This document shows positions 36,106 through 46,300 of a stretch of 64,000 nt of DNA, piece after piece. Position 1 is the first letter of the stretch; each line of letters opens with the position of its first letter. Under the pieces are notes generated by a model that was not told the origin of the DNA, did no database searches, and saw only the letters and a program-made list of their open reading frames with translations. The DNA lies in assembly GCF_030296915.1 (NCBI RefSeq), contig NZ_AP028031.1, forward strand, positions 1,235,501 to 1,299,500. The letters run 5' to 3'. Source of the stretch: Anaerostipes hadrus ATCC 29173 = JCM 17467. Lineage in GTDB: Bacteria; Bacillota; Clostridia; Lachnospirales; Lachnospiraceae. The position numbers and the translations under genes were made by a program.

Positions 36106-37020
36106 ATGGTAATTGACTTGATCATACCAACATATAAGCCAGGAGATAAGTTTCAGGAATCATTAAAACGACTTGCATTGCAGACAAGAAAACCAGACCG
36201 CATTATTTTAGTTAACACAGAGGCAGAATTTTTTGACGAGGAAATGATCACTCCATATGATAATGTAGAAGTTCATCATATTAAAAAAGAAGAATTTGAT
36301 CATGGGAAAACAAGAGATTATGGAGCATCGCTTGCCAAAGAAGCTGACATTTTAATGTTTATGACAGATGATGCGATTCCAAAAGATAAATATATGGTGG
36401 AAAATCTGATTAAAGCATTTGATGATCCAATAGTAACAGCTGCTTATGGAAGGCAGATGGCTGATCCTGAAAAAAATTATATTGAGTATTATACAAGAAT
36501 CTTTAATTATCCTCTAGAAAGCAGAGTTAAAACAAAAGAGGATCTGGATACTCTGGGGATCAAAACATTTTTCTGTTCAAATGTATGCAGTGCTTATCGA
36601 AGATCAGAGTATGATGCAATGGGAGGCTTCGAGCATAAAACAATTTTTAACGAGGACATGATCATGGCTTCAAAGATGATCGAAGATGGAAAGGCAGTTG
36701 CCTATCAGGCAGATGCAAGGGTATGGCATTGGCATGATTACAAGGCGATACAACAGTTACATAGGAATTTCGATCTTGCAGTGTCACAAGTAGATCATGG
36801 AGGATTGTTTCTTAAAGTGAGATCAGAATCGGAAGGTGTAAAAATGGTTATCGCGACGATCAAGCATCTTTTTAAAAAGGGGAAAATATATCTTATTCCA
36901 AAGTATGTGATCGATACAGGATTTAAATTGATCGGATATAAACTTGGAAGAAATTATAAAAAACTGCCAAAATGGATGGTTTTAAAGCTTACGATGAATC
37001 AGACTTATTGGAAAGCTTAA
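36106..37020 (+). CDS. Family 2 glycosyltransferase
   Basis: 304 residues with the GT-A fold start VIDLIIPTYKPGDKFQESL, nucleotide-sugar metal motif in FMTDDAIPKD, and acceptor/catalytic region NEDMIMASKM and WHWHDY. This resembles rhamnosyltransferase-like GT2 enzymes that build cell-wall polysaccharides or teichoic-acid-type glycans at the inner membrane face. No membrane helices. It follows the topoisomerase pair by 23 bases and precedes an LCP ligase gene, so wall-glycan assembly is a reasonable role. Sugar and acceptor unknown. Confidence 0.85.
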   Translation: MVIDLIIPTYKPGDKFQESLKRLALQTRKPDRIILVNTEAEFFDEEMITPYDNVEVHHIKKEEFDHGKTRDYGASLAKEADILMFMTDDAIPKDKYMVENLIKAFDDPIVTAAYGRQMADPEKNYIEYYTRIFNYPLESRVKTKEDLDTLGIKTFFCSNVCSAYRRSEYDAMGGFEHKTIFNEDMIMASKMIEDGKAVAYQADARVWHWHDYKAIQQLHRNFDLAVSQVDHGGLFLKVRSESEGVKMVIATIKHLFKKGKIYLIPKYVIDTGFKLIGYKLGRNYKKLPKWMVLKLTMNQTYWKA

Positions 37021-37041
37021 CAAAAACTTAATAAAATCACC

Positions 37042-37070
37042 TACTGTTTTTTTGTATGATATGATATAAT
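37042..37070 (+). promoter_or_regulatory. Putative extended -10 promoter of the LCP gene
   Basis: TGATATAAT (extended -10 with TATAAT at 37065-37070); the -35 position (TACTGT, 37042-37047) is weak. Confidence 0.45.
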
Positions 37071-37107
37071 CTACAATGATAAGCAGATAATTGTGAGGAG
37101 GACACGA

Positions 37108-38400
37108 ATGAAGATTAAGAAGTTTAAAATTATCCTAAGTCTGTTTTTGATCATAGGAATTGCTGCAGGGGGAGTGCTTGGATATTATGATGCAAGATTA
37201 GAAGCAGCAGTGAATAATAAGAATGGAAGTACACTGACAGACGTAAAGGTAGATGATAATCTGACATTTAATAAGAATGTTATTAATATCTTATTAGTTG
37301 GATCTGATCATGGAGCAATCAAAGGTGATCACGGAAGATCTGACAGTATTATGATCGCAACGGTCAATTTTAAGACAAAAGAATTAAAGCTCACTTCTTT
37401 GATGAGAGATATGTATGTTGAGATTCCAGGACATGGACATAACAAGTTAAATGCAGCCTATGCATTTGGTGGTGTAGAATTATTATACCAGACGATCGCT
37501 AAGAACTTTGGGATTAAGATCGACAAGTATTGTGTTGTTGATTTCTCAACATTTGAGAAAGTTATCAATAAAGTTGGCGGTGTAGAAATTTCGCTGGAAG
37601 AAAAAGAAGCAAAATACTTGAATACAACAAATTACATTTCAAAGAAGAAATACCGTAATGTGAAGGTTGGGAAACAGACATTGAATGGAAATCAGGCATT
37701 AGGATATGCCAGGGTTCGTTACGTTGTTTCTAAGAAATACGGAGATGGAGACTTTGGAAGAACAGGTCGTCAAAGAGCAGTACTTCAAGCAGCACTTAAT
37801 AAAGTATTGCAGCAGAGCCCAACAAAGATCGCAGATATTGCGTTAGATTCATTAGCCGATGTGTCAACAGATATGAGTGCAAAATACCTGAAGAGTCTGG
37901 TATTGAAAGTTGTTCAGATGGGGACGACAGAAATCGACCAGATGAGGGTGCCATTAGAAGGTACTTATAAGATGGGAAGAGCACAGAGCAATATGTTCGT
38001 ATTCTTTATAAACTTCAGTGCTAATAAAGCAGCCATGAATTATTTCTTATTTGACAAAGGCAGTGAAAAAGACTGGGCAAAAGAATATGGAGGAATATCT
38101 TCTGTTGAGACATTTGGATATTCCGGAACATCATCATCTGACTCAACAAGCAGTAGTTCATCATATTCAACATCTAGTACAAGAAGCAGCTATCAGCAGG
38201 AAAGTTACAGCACAACAAGCAGCAGCCATACGACTTATAGTACAAGGTCTACAACTACGAGAAGTACAGAAGAACGTGTGACAGAAAGTACAACGTCACA
38301 GCCACAGACATCTGCACCAAGACCAACCACAGCACATCATACAACGACAGCTGCGGCGACAGAATCAACACCTTCTGGTGATTCTGTTGAAGAAGAATAA
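37108..38400 (+). CDS. LytR-CpsA-Psr (LCP) family wall glycopolymer ligase
   Basis: 430 residues from the ATG after GAGGAGGACACGA. Cytoplasmic basic start, one membrane helix (ILSLFLIIGIAAGGVLGYY), then the LCP domain: NILLVGSDHGAIKGDHGRSDSIMIATVN, LTSLMRDMYVEI, HNKLNAAYAFGG, YARVRY, FGRTGRQRAVL. LCP enzymes transfer undecaprenyl-linked polymers to peptidoglycan outside the membrane. The last roughly 85 residues are a Ser/Thr-rich low-complexity tail (many SS, TT, YSTTS), probably a wall-spanning or glycosylated stalk. It follows a glycosyltransferase gene. Confidence 0.9.
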   Translation: MKIKKFKIILSLFLIIGIAAGGVLGYYDARLEAAVNNKNGSTLTDVKVDDNLTFNKNVINILLVGSDHGAIKGDHGRSDSIMIATVNFKTKELKLTSLMRDMYVEIPGHGHNKLNAAYAFGGVELLYQTIAKNFGIKIDKYCVVDFSTFEKVINKVGGVEISLEEKEAKYLNTTNYISKKKYRNVKVGKQTLNGNQALGYARVRYVVSKKYGDGDFGRTGRQRAVLQAALNKVLQQSPTKIADIALDSLADVSTDMSAKYLKSLVLKVVQMGTTEIDQMRVPLEGTYKMGRAQSNMFVFFINFSANKAAMNYFLFDKGSEKDWAKEYGGISSVETFGYSGTSSSDSTSSSSSYSTSSTRSSYQQESYSTTSSSHTTYSTRSTTTRSTEERVTESTTSQPQTSAPRPTTAHHTTTAAATESTPSGDSVEEE

Positions 38401-38420
38401 ACAAAAATAAATTAAAATGA

Positions 38421-38470
38421 AAATGTGTCAAGGTAGAATCACTGTCATATCATATTCTTTCTTGACACAT
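38421..38470. repeat. Long interrupted inverted repeat between the LCP gene and ilvN
   Basis: AAATGTGTCAAG..AGAAT (38421-38439) faces ATTCT..CTTGACACAT (38454-38470). The right arm contains the ilvN -35 (TTGACA). It may be the terminator of the LCP gene or an operator for ilvN; the T-run after it is weak. Confidence 0.55.
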
Positions 38471-38490
38471 ATTTGTATAATTGGTAGAAT
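38462..38490 (+). promoter_or_regulatory. Sigma-A-like promoter of ilvN-ilvC
   Basis: Perfect TTGACA (38462-38467), 17-base spacer, TAGAAT (38485-38490). The leader to the ilvN ATG is only about 65 bases, too short for a T-box. Confidence 0.65.
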
Positions 38491-38562
38491 AAAAAAAGTT
38501 ACCAATACCCTGTAATATACCATTACGGTGATAGAATAAGACAAAGAAAGGAAATAAAAGAT

Positions 38563-39060
38563 ATGCGACAGATCGTTCTTTCTATTTTAGTAGAGAATAC
38601 TCCCGGGGTATTAAGCCGAATTTCTGGTTTATTTACAAGAAGAGGGTATAACATAGACAGCATCACAGCATGTACGACACAAGATCAGAAGTTTTCAAGA
38701 ATTACGATCGCAGTCAGCGGTGATGATATGATCTTGAAACAGATCAAGAATCAACTTTCAAAACTGGAAGATGTTGTGAAGATTTTTGAACTGGAAAACA
38801 GTAAGTCTGTTTGCAGAGAATTGATCCTTGCAAAGATCCGTGCAAACAAGACAGAGAAACAGGAGGTTATCACGATTGCAGATATTTTCAGAGCGAAAGT
38901 TGTGGATGTATCTAAGGATAATCTGATGATCGAGTTAACTGGGAATGTGAATAAGATAGAAGCATTTATCAATCTGATCAGTGATTTTGGAGTGATCGAA
39001 ATTGTGAGAACAGGAATCACTGGTTTATCAAGAGGAGAAGATAACTCTAATATATTTTGA
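38563..39060 (+). CDS. ilvN: Acetolactate synthase small (regulatory) subunit
   Basis: 165 residues: N-terminal ACT domain (ILVENTPGVLSRISGLFTRRGYNI) that binds valine, then a second ACT-like half (KVVDVSKDNLMIELTGN, IVRTGITGLSRG). It activates the catalytic IlvB subunit and gives feedback inhibition. No ilvB is present here; ilvN goes with ilvC instead, so the large subunit must be encoded elsewhere. RBS GAAAGGA. Confidence 0.93.
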   Translation: MRQIVLSILVENTPGVLSRISGLFTRRGYNIDSITACTTQDQKFSRITIAVSGDDMILKQIKNQLSKLEDVVKIFELENSKSVCRELILAKIRANKTEKQEVITIADIFRAKVVDVSKDNLMIELTGNVNKIEAFINLISDFGVIEIVRTGITGLSRGEDNSNIF

Positions 39061-39112
39061 TGAGAGTAACGGGTCAGGACCCTTACTATAAAGCCAAAAA
39101 ATGGAGGAATGA

Positions 39113-40132
<1,020 letters not shown>

Positions 40133-40158
40133 GATTTATTTATCTTACATAAGGATAT

Positions 40159-40194
40159 AAAAGATCAGAGATTTTTAATTTCTGATCTTTTTCT
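40159..40194 (+). terminator. Terminator after ilvC
   Basis: AAAAGATCAGA (40159-40169) pairs with TCTGATCTTTT (40181-40191), loop about 11 bases, followed by further T. Confidence 0.85.
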
Positions 40195-40243
40195 TTATGT
40201 AGGAATATTTAAAGAAAATAATACCTTAAAGGAAGGAAAAGCA

Positions 40244-40684
40244 ATGAAATTTGTAATTCAGAGAGTAAAAGAAGCATCGGTAAAAGTAGATGATGAATAC
40301 ACAGGGAAGATAAAAAAAGGATATTTAGTTTTGATCGGTGTAGGGCAGGAAGATACAAAAGAAGAAGCCGATAAATATATTCGTAAGATGATCAATCTTC
40401 GTATTTTTGAAGATGAAAATGGAAAAACAAATTGTTCATTAAAAGATGTGGATGGAGAATTGTTGTTAGTATCTCAGTTTACGCTTTATGCAAGCTGCAG
40501 AAAAGGAAATCGTCCAAGTTTTACACAGGCAGGAGATCCAAAGAAAGCAGAAGAATTATATGAATATATCATTAAGGAATGCAACAAGGAAATAGATGTT
40601 GTACAGACAGGTATTTTTGGAGCACATATGGAAGTTGCTTTAATAAATGATGGACCATTTACGGTTGTCCTTGAAGATCTATAG
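40244..40684 (+). CDS. dtd: D-aminoacyl-tRNA deacylase
   Basis: 146 residues. Family motifs: [26 protein letters not shown] (active-site SQFTLYA) and [10 protein letters not shown] (the GP loop that gives chiral selectivity; the second family motif is usually NxGPxT). It hydrolyses D-amino acids mischarged on tRNA. Length is normal. RBS AAAGGAAGG. Confidence 0.95.
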   Translation: MKFVIQRVKEASVKVDDEYTGKIKKGYLVLIGVGQEDTKEEADKYIRKMINLRIFEDENGKTNCSLKDVDGELLLVSQFTLYASCRKGNRPSFTQAGDPKKAEELYEYIIKECNKEIDVVQTGIFGAHMEVALINDGPFTVVLEDL

Positions 40685-40739
40685 TGGTAAAATAAAAGTG
40701 ACAAATGATCATGCTAAATTATAGAAAGGATGATGACAT

Positions 40740-41138
40740 ATGGATTTCACAAATGGAATGAAAAAAGCATTTCTTGCAAGTGTAGGTGCAGCAGCAACAA
40801 CTGCAGAAGTTACCAAAGACATTCTTGAGAAAATGATTGAAAAGGGTGAACGTACTGTAGAACATGGAAAAGTGTTAAATCAGGAATTAAAGCACAATGC
40901 AAAACAGAAAGTCAAAGAACATGTATCTATCCAAGTGACTAAGAAATATGATAAAGCATTTGAATGTGTTGATGAAATGTCCCCAGAAGATCTTGCACTT
41001 TTAAAAGAAAGAATTGCAAAAGCTGAGGCACTTCAGAAAGAAAAACAGGAAGCTGAAGAAGATGTTGAAGTGGAAGAAAGTGAAGCAACAACAGATTCAG
41101 AGACATCACAAGTACAAGAGGATGAAACTGAACAATAA
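40740..41138 (+). CDS. Phasin-like coiled-coil protein (UbiB-kinase partner)
   Basis: 132 residues: a mildly hydrophobic helix near the start (FLASVGAAATTAEVTKDI), then charged amphipathic helices (KMIEKGERTVEHGKVLNQELKHN, LKERIAKAEALQKEKQEA) and a very acidic, Ser/Thr-rich tail. This pattern resembles small phasin/PhaF-type proteins. It ends 9 bases before an ABC1/UbiB kinase gene, a pairing I recall from other clostridia, so the two probably act together at the membrane. Precise function unknown. RBS AGAAAGGATGATG. Confidence 0.6.
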   Translation: MDFTNGMKKAFLASVGAAATTAEVTKDILEKMIEKGERTVEHGKVLNQELKHNAKQKVKEHVSIQVTKKYDKAFECVDEMSPEDLALLKERIAKAEALQKEKQEAEEDVEVEESEATTDSETSQVQEDETEQ

Positions 41139-41147
41139 GAGGTACTT

Positions 41148-42722
41148 ATGAAACAGGAAACAGGAAGACTGAAAGAGATCTTGCATGTATTAAATCAGCA
41201 TAATGTCACACATGGGATCAATCCAGAGAAGTTATGCAGTATTTTAGAAGATCTTGGTCCAACTTATGTAAAGCTTGGGCAGATCATGTCAATGCGTTCG
41301 GATATATTGCCAGAGAAGTATTGTCATGAGTTAGCGAGACTTCGCACGGATGTAAAACCGATGAGTTTTAATGAAATATGGAAGATCTTGAATAAAGAAC
41401 TTCATAATGACCCCGGTCAACTATTTCAGAAGATTAACCAGATACCAGTTGGGTGTGCATCAATCGCACAGGTCCATGAGGCCGTTTTAGGAGATGGCAG
41501 TAAAGTTGTATTAAAAATCCAGAGACCGCAGATTAAACAGATCATGGCAGAAGATATTGCTCTGTTAAAGAAGGCTTCTGGATTTTTAAATTTTGCAACA
41601 GGAACCGGTGAATTGATTGATTTTAGAAAAGTTATTGATGAGTTGTGGGAGACATCCAAAGAAGAAATGGATTTTGAAAAAGAAGCACAACATTTGGAAC
41701 GATTTTATGAGAACCAGAAGGACGTTGCATATGTGACATGTCCGAAAGTATATAAGGAATATTCGAATGAGCATTTGCTGGTGATGAGTTATGTTGATGG
41801 AATCCAGATCGACCATATCGAGGAACTTGATCGCAATGGGTATGATAGGAAGGAGATTGCCCAGAAAACAGCACAAAACTATTGTAAACAGATTTTGGCG
41901 GATGGTTTTTTTCATGCAGATCCACATCCAGGGAATCTATGGATTAGTGGTGGTCAGATCGTATGGCTTGATCTTGGAATGGCAGGTGATCTATCTGAAC
42001 ATTACCGTGCGATCATGAAACGTGCGATCACAGCTATTCTTAAAAATGATATTTATGAACTTAAGAATGCATTCTTATCGTTTGGAAAACCGACAGAGAA
42101 GATCGACCATGCTAGTTTGTATACGGATCTTGATGATATGGTTGGAAAATACATGAATATGGATTTCGGGACCATGGATCTTGGAGAATTGATGGAAGAT
42201 GCAATAGGGCTTTTGAAGAAACATAAGATTGCGATCGAACCAGATATTACGCTGCTTGCAAGAAGTATGGTGACTATGGAAGGAACATTGAAATTATGTT
42301 CTCCAGAAGTGAATATGATACAGATATTGACTTCTTATATGTCTGCGAATATGTTTCATGAGATTGATATAAAGAAAGAGATAAGACATGCTTTGAGAGA
42401 TATTTATGGGTCATCTAAGAAATCTTTGGAGATACCAGCACAGGTATCAGATCTTTTGAACATTACAAAGAATGGACAGGTAAGGGTAAACATTGAATCT
42501 GCGCAGATCGAGAAAGCAGGTAGAGAATTAAAAAAAGGATTTGATCATCTGTTGCTTGTATTGATCGTGATGGCACTTTGGTTTAGCTCTGCAATTTTAT
42601 GTCTAAGTGATGTAACACCGAGAGTGTTAGGAATGCCATATCTTAGTGTGGCAGGATTTATATCAGGGTTTCTGATTGTTTTGTATGTATTGATACATAT
42701 GCTGATTCAGAGAAAGAAATAA
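41148..42722 (+). CDS. ABC1/UbiB (AarF) family atypical kinase, membrane anchored
   Basis: 524 residues. ABC1 features: N-terminal KxGQ motif (GPTYVKLGQIMSMRSDILP), Ala-rich nucleotide loop GCASIAQVHEAVL, VVLKIQRP lysine, catalytic HADPHPGNLWI and metal-binding WLDLGMAGDL. Two transmembrane helices close the protein (about 465-520). Relatives support isoprenoid-quinone synthesis or lipid homeostasis, probably as ATPases. No ubiquinone or menaquinone genes are nearby, so the lipid target is open. It overlaps nothing and is followed 6 bases later by a metalloprotease gene. Confidence 0.88.
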   Translation: MKQETGRLKEILHVLNQHNVTHGINPEKLCSILEDLGPTYVKLGQIMSMRSDILPEKYCHELARLRTDVKPMSFNEIWKILNKELHNDPGQLFQKINQIPVGCASIAQVHEAVLGDGSKVVLKIQRPQIKQIMAEDIALLKKASGFLNFATGTGELIDFRKVIDELWETSKEEMDFEKEAQHLERFYENQKDVAYVTCPKVYKEYSNEHLLVMSYVDGIQIDHIEELDRNGYDRKEIAQKTAQNYCKQILADGFFHADPHPGNLWISGGQIVWLDLGMAGDLSEHYRAIMKRAITAILKNDIYELKNAFLSFGKPTEKIDHASLYTDLDDMVGKYMNMDFGTMDLGELMEDAIGLLKKHKIAIEPDITLLARSMVTMEGTLKLCSPEVNMIQILTSYMSANMFHEIDIKKEIRHALRDIYGSSKKSLEIPAQVSDLLNITKNGQVRVNIESAQIEKAGRELKKGFDHLLLVLIVMALWFSSAILCLSDVTPRVLGMPYLSVAGFISGFLIVLYVLIHMLIQRKK

Positions 42723-42727
42723 GAATA

Positions 42728-43264
42728 ATGATAAAACAAATAGGAACATTAAATATTGAGATTGAGCGAAGGAAGATTAAAAATATAAATATCTACGTGA
42801 AACCTCCAAACGGAGATGTTTTGGTAACAGTTCCAATGAGAGTTTCCAACGAAGAGGTTTTTCGTTTCCTTAAGAAAAAAGAAGAGTGGATTTTAAAAAA
42901 CCATGAAAAAGTAAAAAACAGGCAAAATTCATCACAGCAGGAAATTAATCTGGAACAAAGGAAATGGCTGGAAGACAAGATCATAGAATATGCAATGAGA
43001 TGGGAATCAATCATGAAAGTTCATGCGAATGGCTTTACGATTCGAGATATGAAAACAAGATGGGGAAGCTGTAGTATTCACAGTAAAAAGATTCGGATGA
43101 ATCTGCAGCTGGCTGTAAAACCAGAGGAATGTGTAGAGTATGTTTTGGTGCATGAATTATGTCATCTTTTAGAACCAAGCCATAACCAGAGATTTTATGA
43201 TTTGATGAGTCATATTCTTCCAGATTGGAGGGAACGTAAGCAGAAACTAAATGAAAAAGTGTGA
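42728..43264 (+). CDS. YgjP-like M48-type metallopeptidase (DUF45)
   Basis: 178 residues with the DUF45/WLM signature: KTRWGSCS, then the zinc site HELCHLLEPSHNQRF (HExxH plus a third His downstream), and LPDWRERK at the end. Cytosolic, without signal peptide. Members such as E. coli YgjP (upp) are poorly characterised. The short gap to the UbiB kinase suggests co-transcription. The start is ATG at 42728 with no strong RBS (AAGAATA), consistent with coupling. Confidence 0.87.
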   Translation: MIKQIGTLNIEIERRKIKNINIYVKPPNGDVLVTVPMRVSNEEVFRFLKKKEEWILKNHEKVKNRQNSSQQEINLEQRKWLEDKIIEYAMRWESIMKVHANGFTIRDMKTRWGSCSIHSKKIRMNLQLAVKPEECVEYVLVHELCHLLEPSHNQRFYDLMSHILPDWRERKQKLNEKV

Positions 43265-43291
43265 AGAAAGTGTTAAAATCCATTTTTTATC

Positions 43292-43320
43292 TTACATTTT
43301 CTATTAATTTGAGTTATGAT
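43292..43320 (+). promoter_or_regulatory. Putative promoter of the double-activase gene
   Basis: TTACAT (43292-43297), 17-base spacer, TATGAT (43315-43320), 40 bases before the ATG. Confidence 0.5.
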
Positions 43321-43360
43321 AAAACGTAAAGCTCAAAAGAAGGAGAAAAGACGATAACGA

Positions 43361-46300
43361 ATGATGAATAACGAAATGACAAAATCAAACGAACAAAATA
43401 TATTAGTCGGGATCGACGTAGGATCTACGACAACCAAAATAGTAGCAGTTGATGCCAATGACCGTCATCAACTGTTATTTTCTGATTATGCAAGACATCA
43501 TGCAAATCAGATCGCAAGTGTGATCCGAAGCATTAAGAAGTTTTGCGGACATATAAGAGATAAGAAGATCAGATTGTGTCTGACTGGCTCTGGGGCAAAA
43601 CCAGTGGCATCTATTTTAAAAGTACCATTTGTGCAGGAAGTTGCAGCCAATGCGATCGCATTACAAGATCAGTTTGACCAGGTCGGAACGGCAATTGAGT
43701 TAGGTGGACAGGATGCCAAGATGATCTTTTTTAAAGATTCTGAAAATGGACAGTCACAAAGTGTTTCCGATATGCGTATGAATGGAAGCTGTGCGGGTGG
43801 AACGGGAGCATTTATTGATGAAATTGCATCCGTATTAAAAGTACCAGTGGAACAGTTTAATGAGTTGGCACAAAAAGGAACACATTTATATGATATTTCT
43901 GGAAGATGCGGGGTATATGCAAAGACAGATATCCAACCACTTCTGAATCAGGGAGCAGCCAAGGAAGACCTTGCGTTATCCGCATTCCATGCGATCGCGA
44001 AACAGACGATCGGAGGGTTGGCACAGGGATTGGAGATTAAAAAACCTGTCGCATTTGAAGGTGGACCATTAACATTTCATCCAACTCTGGTAAAAGTTTT
44101 TGCTGAACGTCTGAATTTGAAAGAAGATGAGATTCTTTGTCCAAAGCATTCAGAATTAATGATTGCATATGGGGCAGCATTATCTTTGGATAAGATGTTT
44201 GCAGACAGCAAACCAAAAGATGTGAATAAAATGTTAGTAATACTGGAAGACGCACAGAAAGATCATTCCCACGTTTCAGGAGAAATTGCAAAACCATTTT
44301 TTGAATCAAAAGAAGAAGAAAATGCTTTTAAAGAAGCACATAAGAAGAAACAGGTGACATGGAAGAAACCACAAAAAGGAGAGGTTGTTCGATGTTTTCT
44401 TGGGATTGATGCAGGAAGTACCACAACAAAATTTGTATTATTAGATGAACAAGAAGAAATTCTGGATTCTTTTTATGCACCGAATGAAGGGGATCCGCTG
44501 AAAGTAGCGAAAGAGGCCTTGATCTGTTTAAGAAAACGATATGAAGAAGCAGGAGCAGAATTAGAAATTTTATCAGCTGGTACGACTGGGTATGGAGAAA
44601 TGCTGTTTTCCAAAGCTTTTGAAATCCCTTGCCATACGGTTGAGACGGTAGCACATGCAAGAGCTTCTGAAAAATATGTCAAAGACGCCTCTTTTATTTT
44701 GGATATTGGTGGACAGGATATGAAAGCAATCTGGTTAGAGGATGGAGTTATCACAAATATTTTATTAAATGAGGCGTGCTCTTCTGGATGCGGTTCATTC
44801 CTTGAAAACTTCGCATCCTCTTTACATATTCCGACAAAAGAGATTGCAAAGAAAGCGTTTGCGTCTAAAAACCCAGCAGTTTTGGGTAGTCGTTGTACGG
44901 TATTTATGAACAGCAGTATTATCACAGAGCAGCGAAACGGTAAGAATCCAGAAGATATCATGGCTGGATTATGCAGATCGATCATCCAGAATGTATTTAC
45001 AAAGGTTATCCGCGTATCAAATCTTGATTCTCTTGGAACTAAGATTGTGGTACAAGGTGGCACTTTTGAAAATGATGCGGTTTTACGTGCGATGGAAGAA
45101 TATGTAGGAAGAGAAGTGATCAGAGCACCATATCCAGGGATCATGGGTGCAATTGGTGTCGGATTGATCGCAAAAGAGCAATATGAGAAGAATCCGAAAG
45201 AAGTGAGCACATGGGATCTTCGTGATTTAGATACATTTTCTTATGAGCAGCAGGCGAATGCACCTTGTCCATTTTGTACGAATCATTGTCAAAGAACAAT
45301 TGTTCAATTTTCAAATGGAAATTCCTGGGTAACAAATAATCGATGTGAAAAAGGCGAGATCATCGGAGATCCAAGAAATGATGAGGTTGGAAAGCAGTTA
45401 AAAGAAACAATCCGAAAAACACAGAGTGTTCCAGATTTATTCCAAGAGCGAAAGAAATTATTGTTCAAAGAATATCCTTATCCAGTGCCTAAAACAGAAA
45501 GAGATATCACGATCGGAATTCCAAGAGTGTTATCCTATTGGGATACGATGCCATTTTGGACAACTTTTTTCAAAAGTTTGGGATACAAAGTACAATTATC
45601 GGATGAAAGCACAAGAGAGATTTATGAAAGTGGATTGTCAGCAGTGACATCAGACACGGTATGTTTTCCAGCAAAACTTGTGCATGGACATCTTAGAAAT
45701 CTGGTGAAAAAATATCATGTAGATCGTATTTTTATGCCATCGATCACAACAGTACCGCCAGAGAATATGGAAAAAACAAGTGAGTCTATGTGTGCGGTGG
45801 TAAAAGGTTATCCGATCGTTATCAGGAATTCTGATAATCCACAGGATAAATGGAATGTGCCATTTGATGCACCATTATTCCATTGGCATACCAAAAAGGA
45901 CAGACAGCATCAGTTGGTAAAATATATGGAAGAAGTATATCATGTCTCAAAAGAAGAGGTTATGAATGCAATGCATACAGCAGATCAGGCTCAGAAATCT
46001 TTTGACCAACAGTTAAAGAAACGAGGAGAAGAGATTCTAAATGAAGTAAAGGAAAAGAATGAATTTGCAGTTGTTTTAGCATCTCGTCCATATCAGAACG
46101 ATACACTGGTTAATCACGATCTGTCTAAGATGTTTACAAAAGCAGGCATCGCAGTCTTAACCGCAGATTCCCTGCCAGAAGTGAATCAGACAGAACTCTC
46201 AAAAAGCCGTCTGGATATTGTAAATAACTATCATGCTAGAATGTTATCTTCTGCTATCTTATGTGCGCAAAGTGAGCATCTGGAATATGTACAGCTCGTA

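Noticed and set aside
38563..38563. T-box or attenuator leader before ilvN
   Set aside because: The putative transcript leader is only about 65 bases and no T-box sequence is visible.
44473..45210. 245-codon open frame on the minus strand inside the activase gene
   Set aside because: Antisense to a clearly conserved coding region, with no RBS or recognisable domain; a shadow frame.
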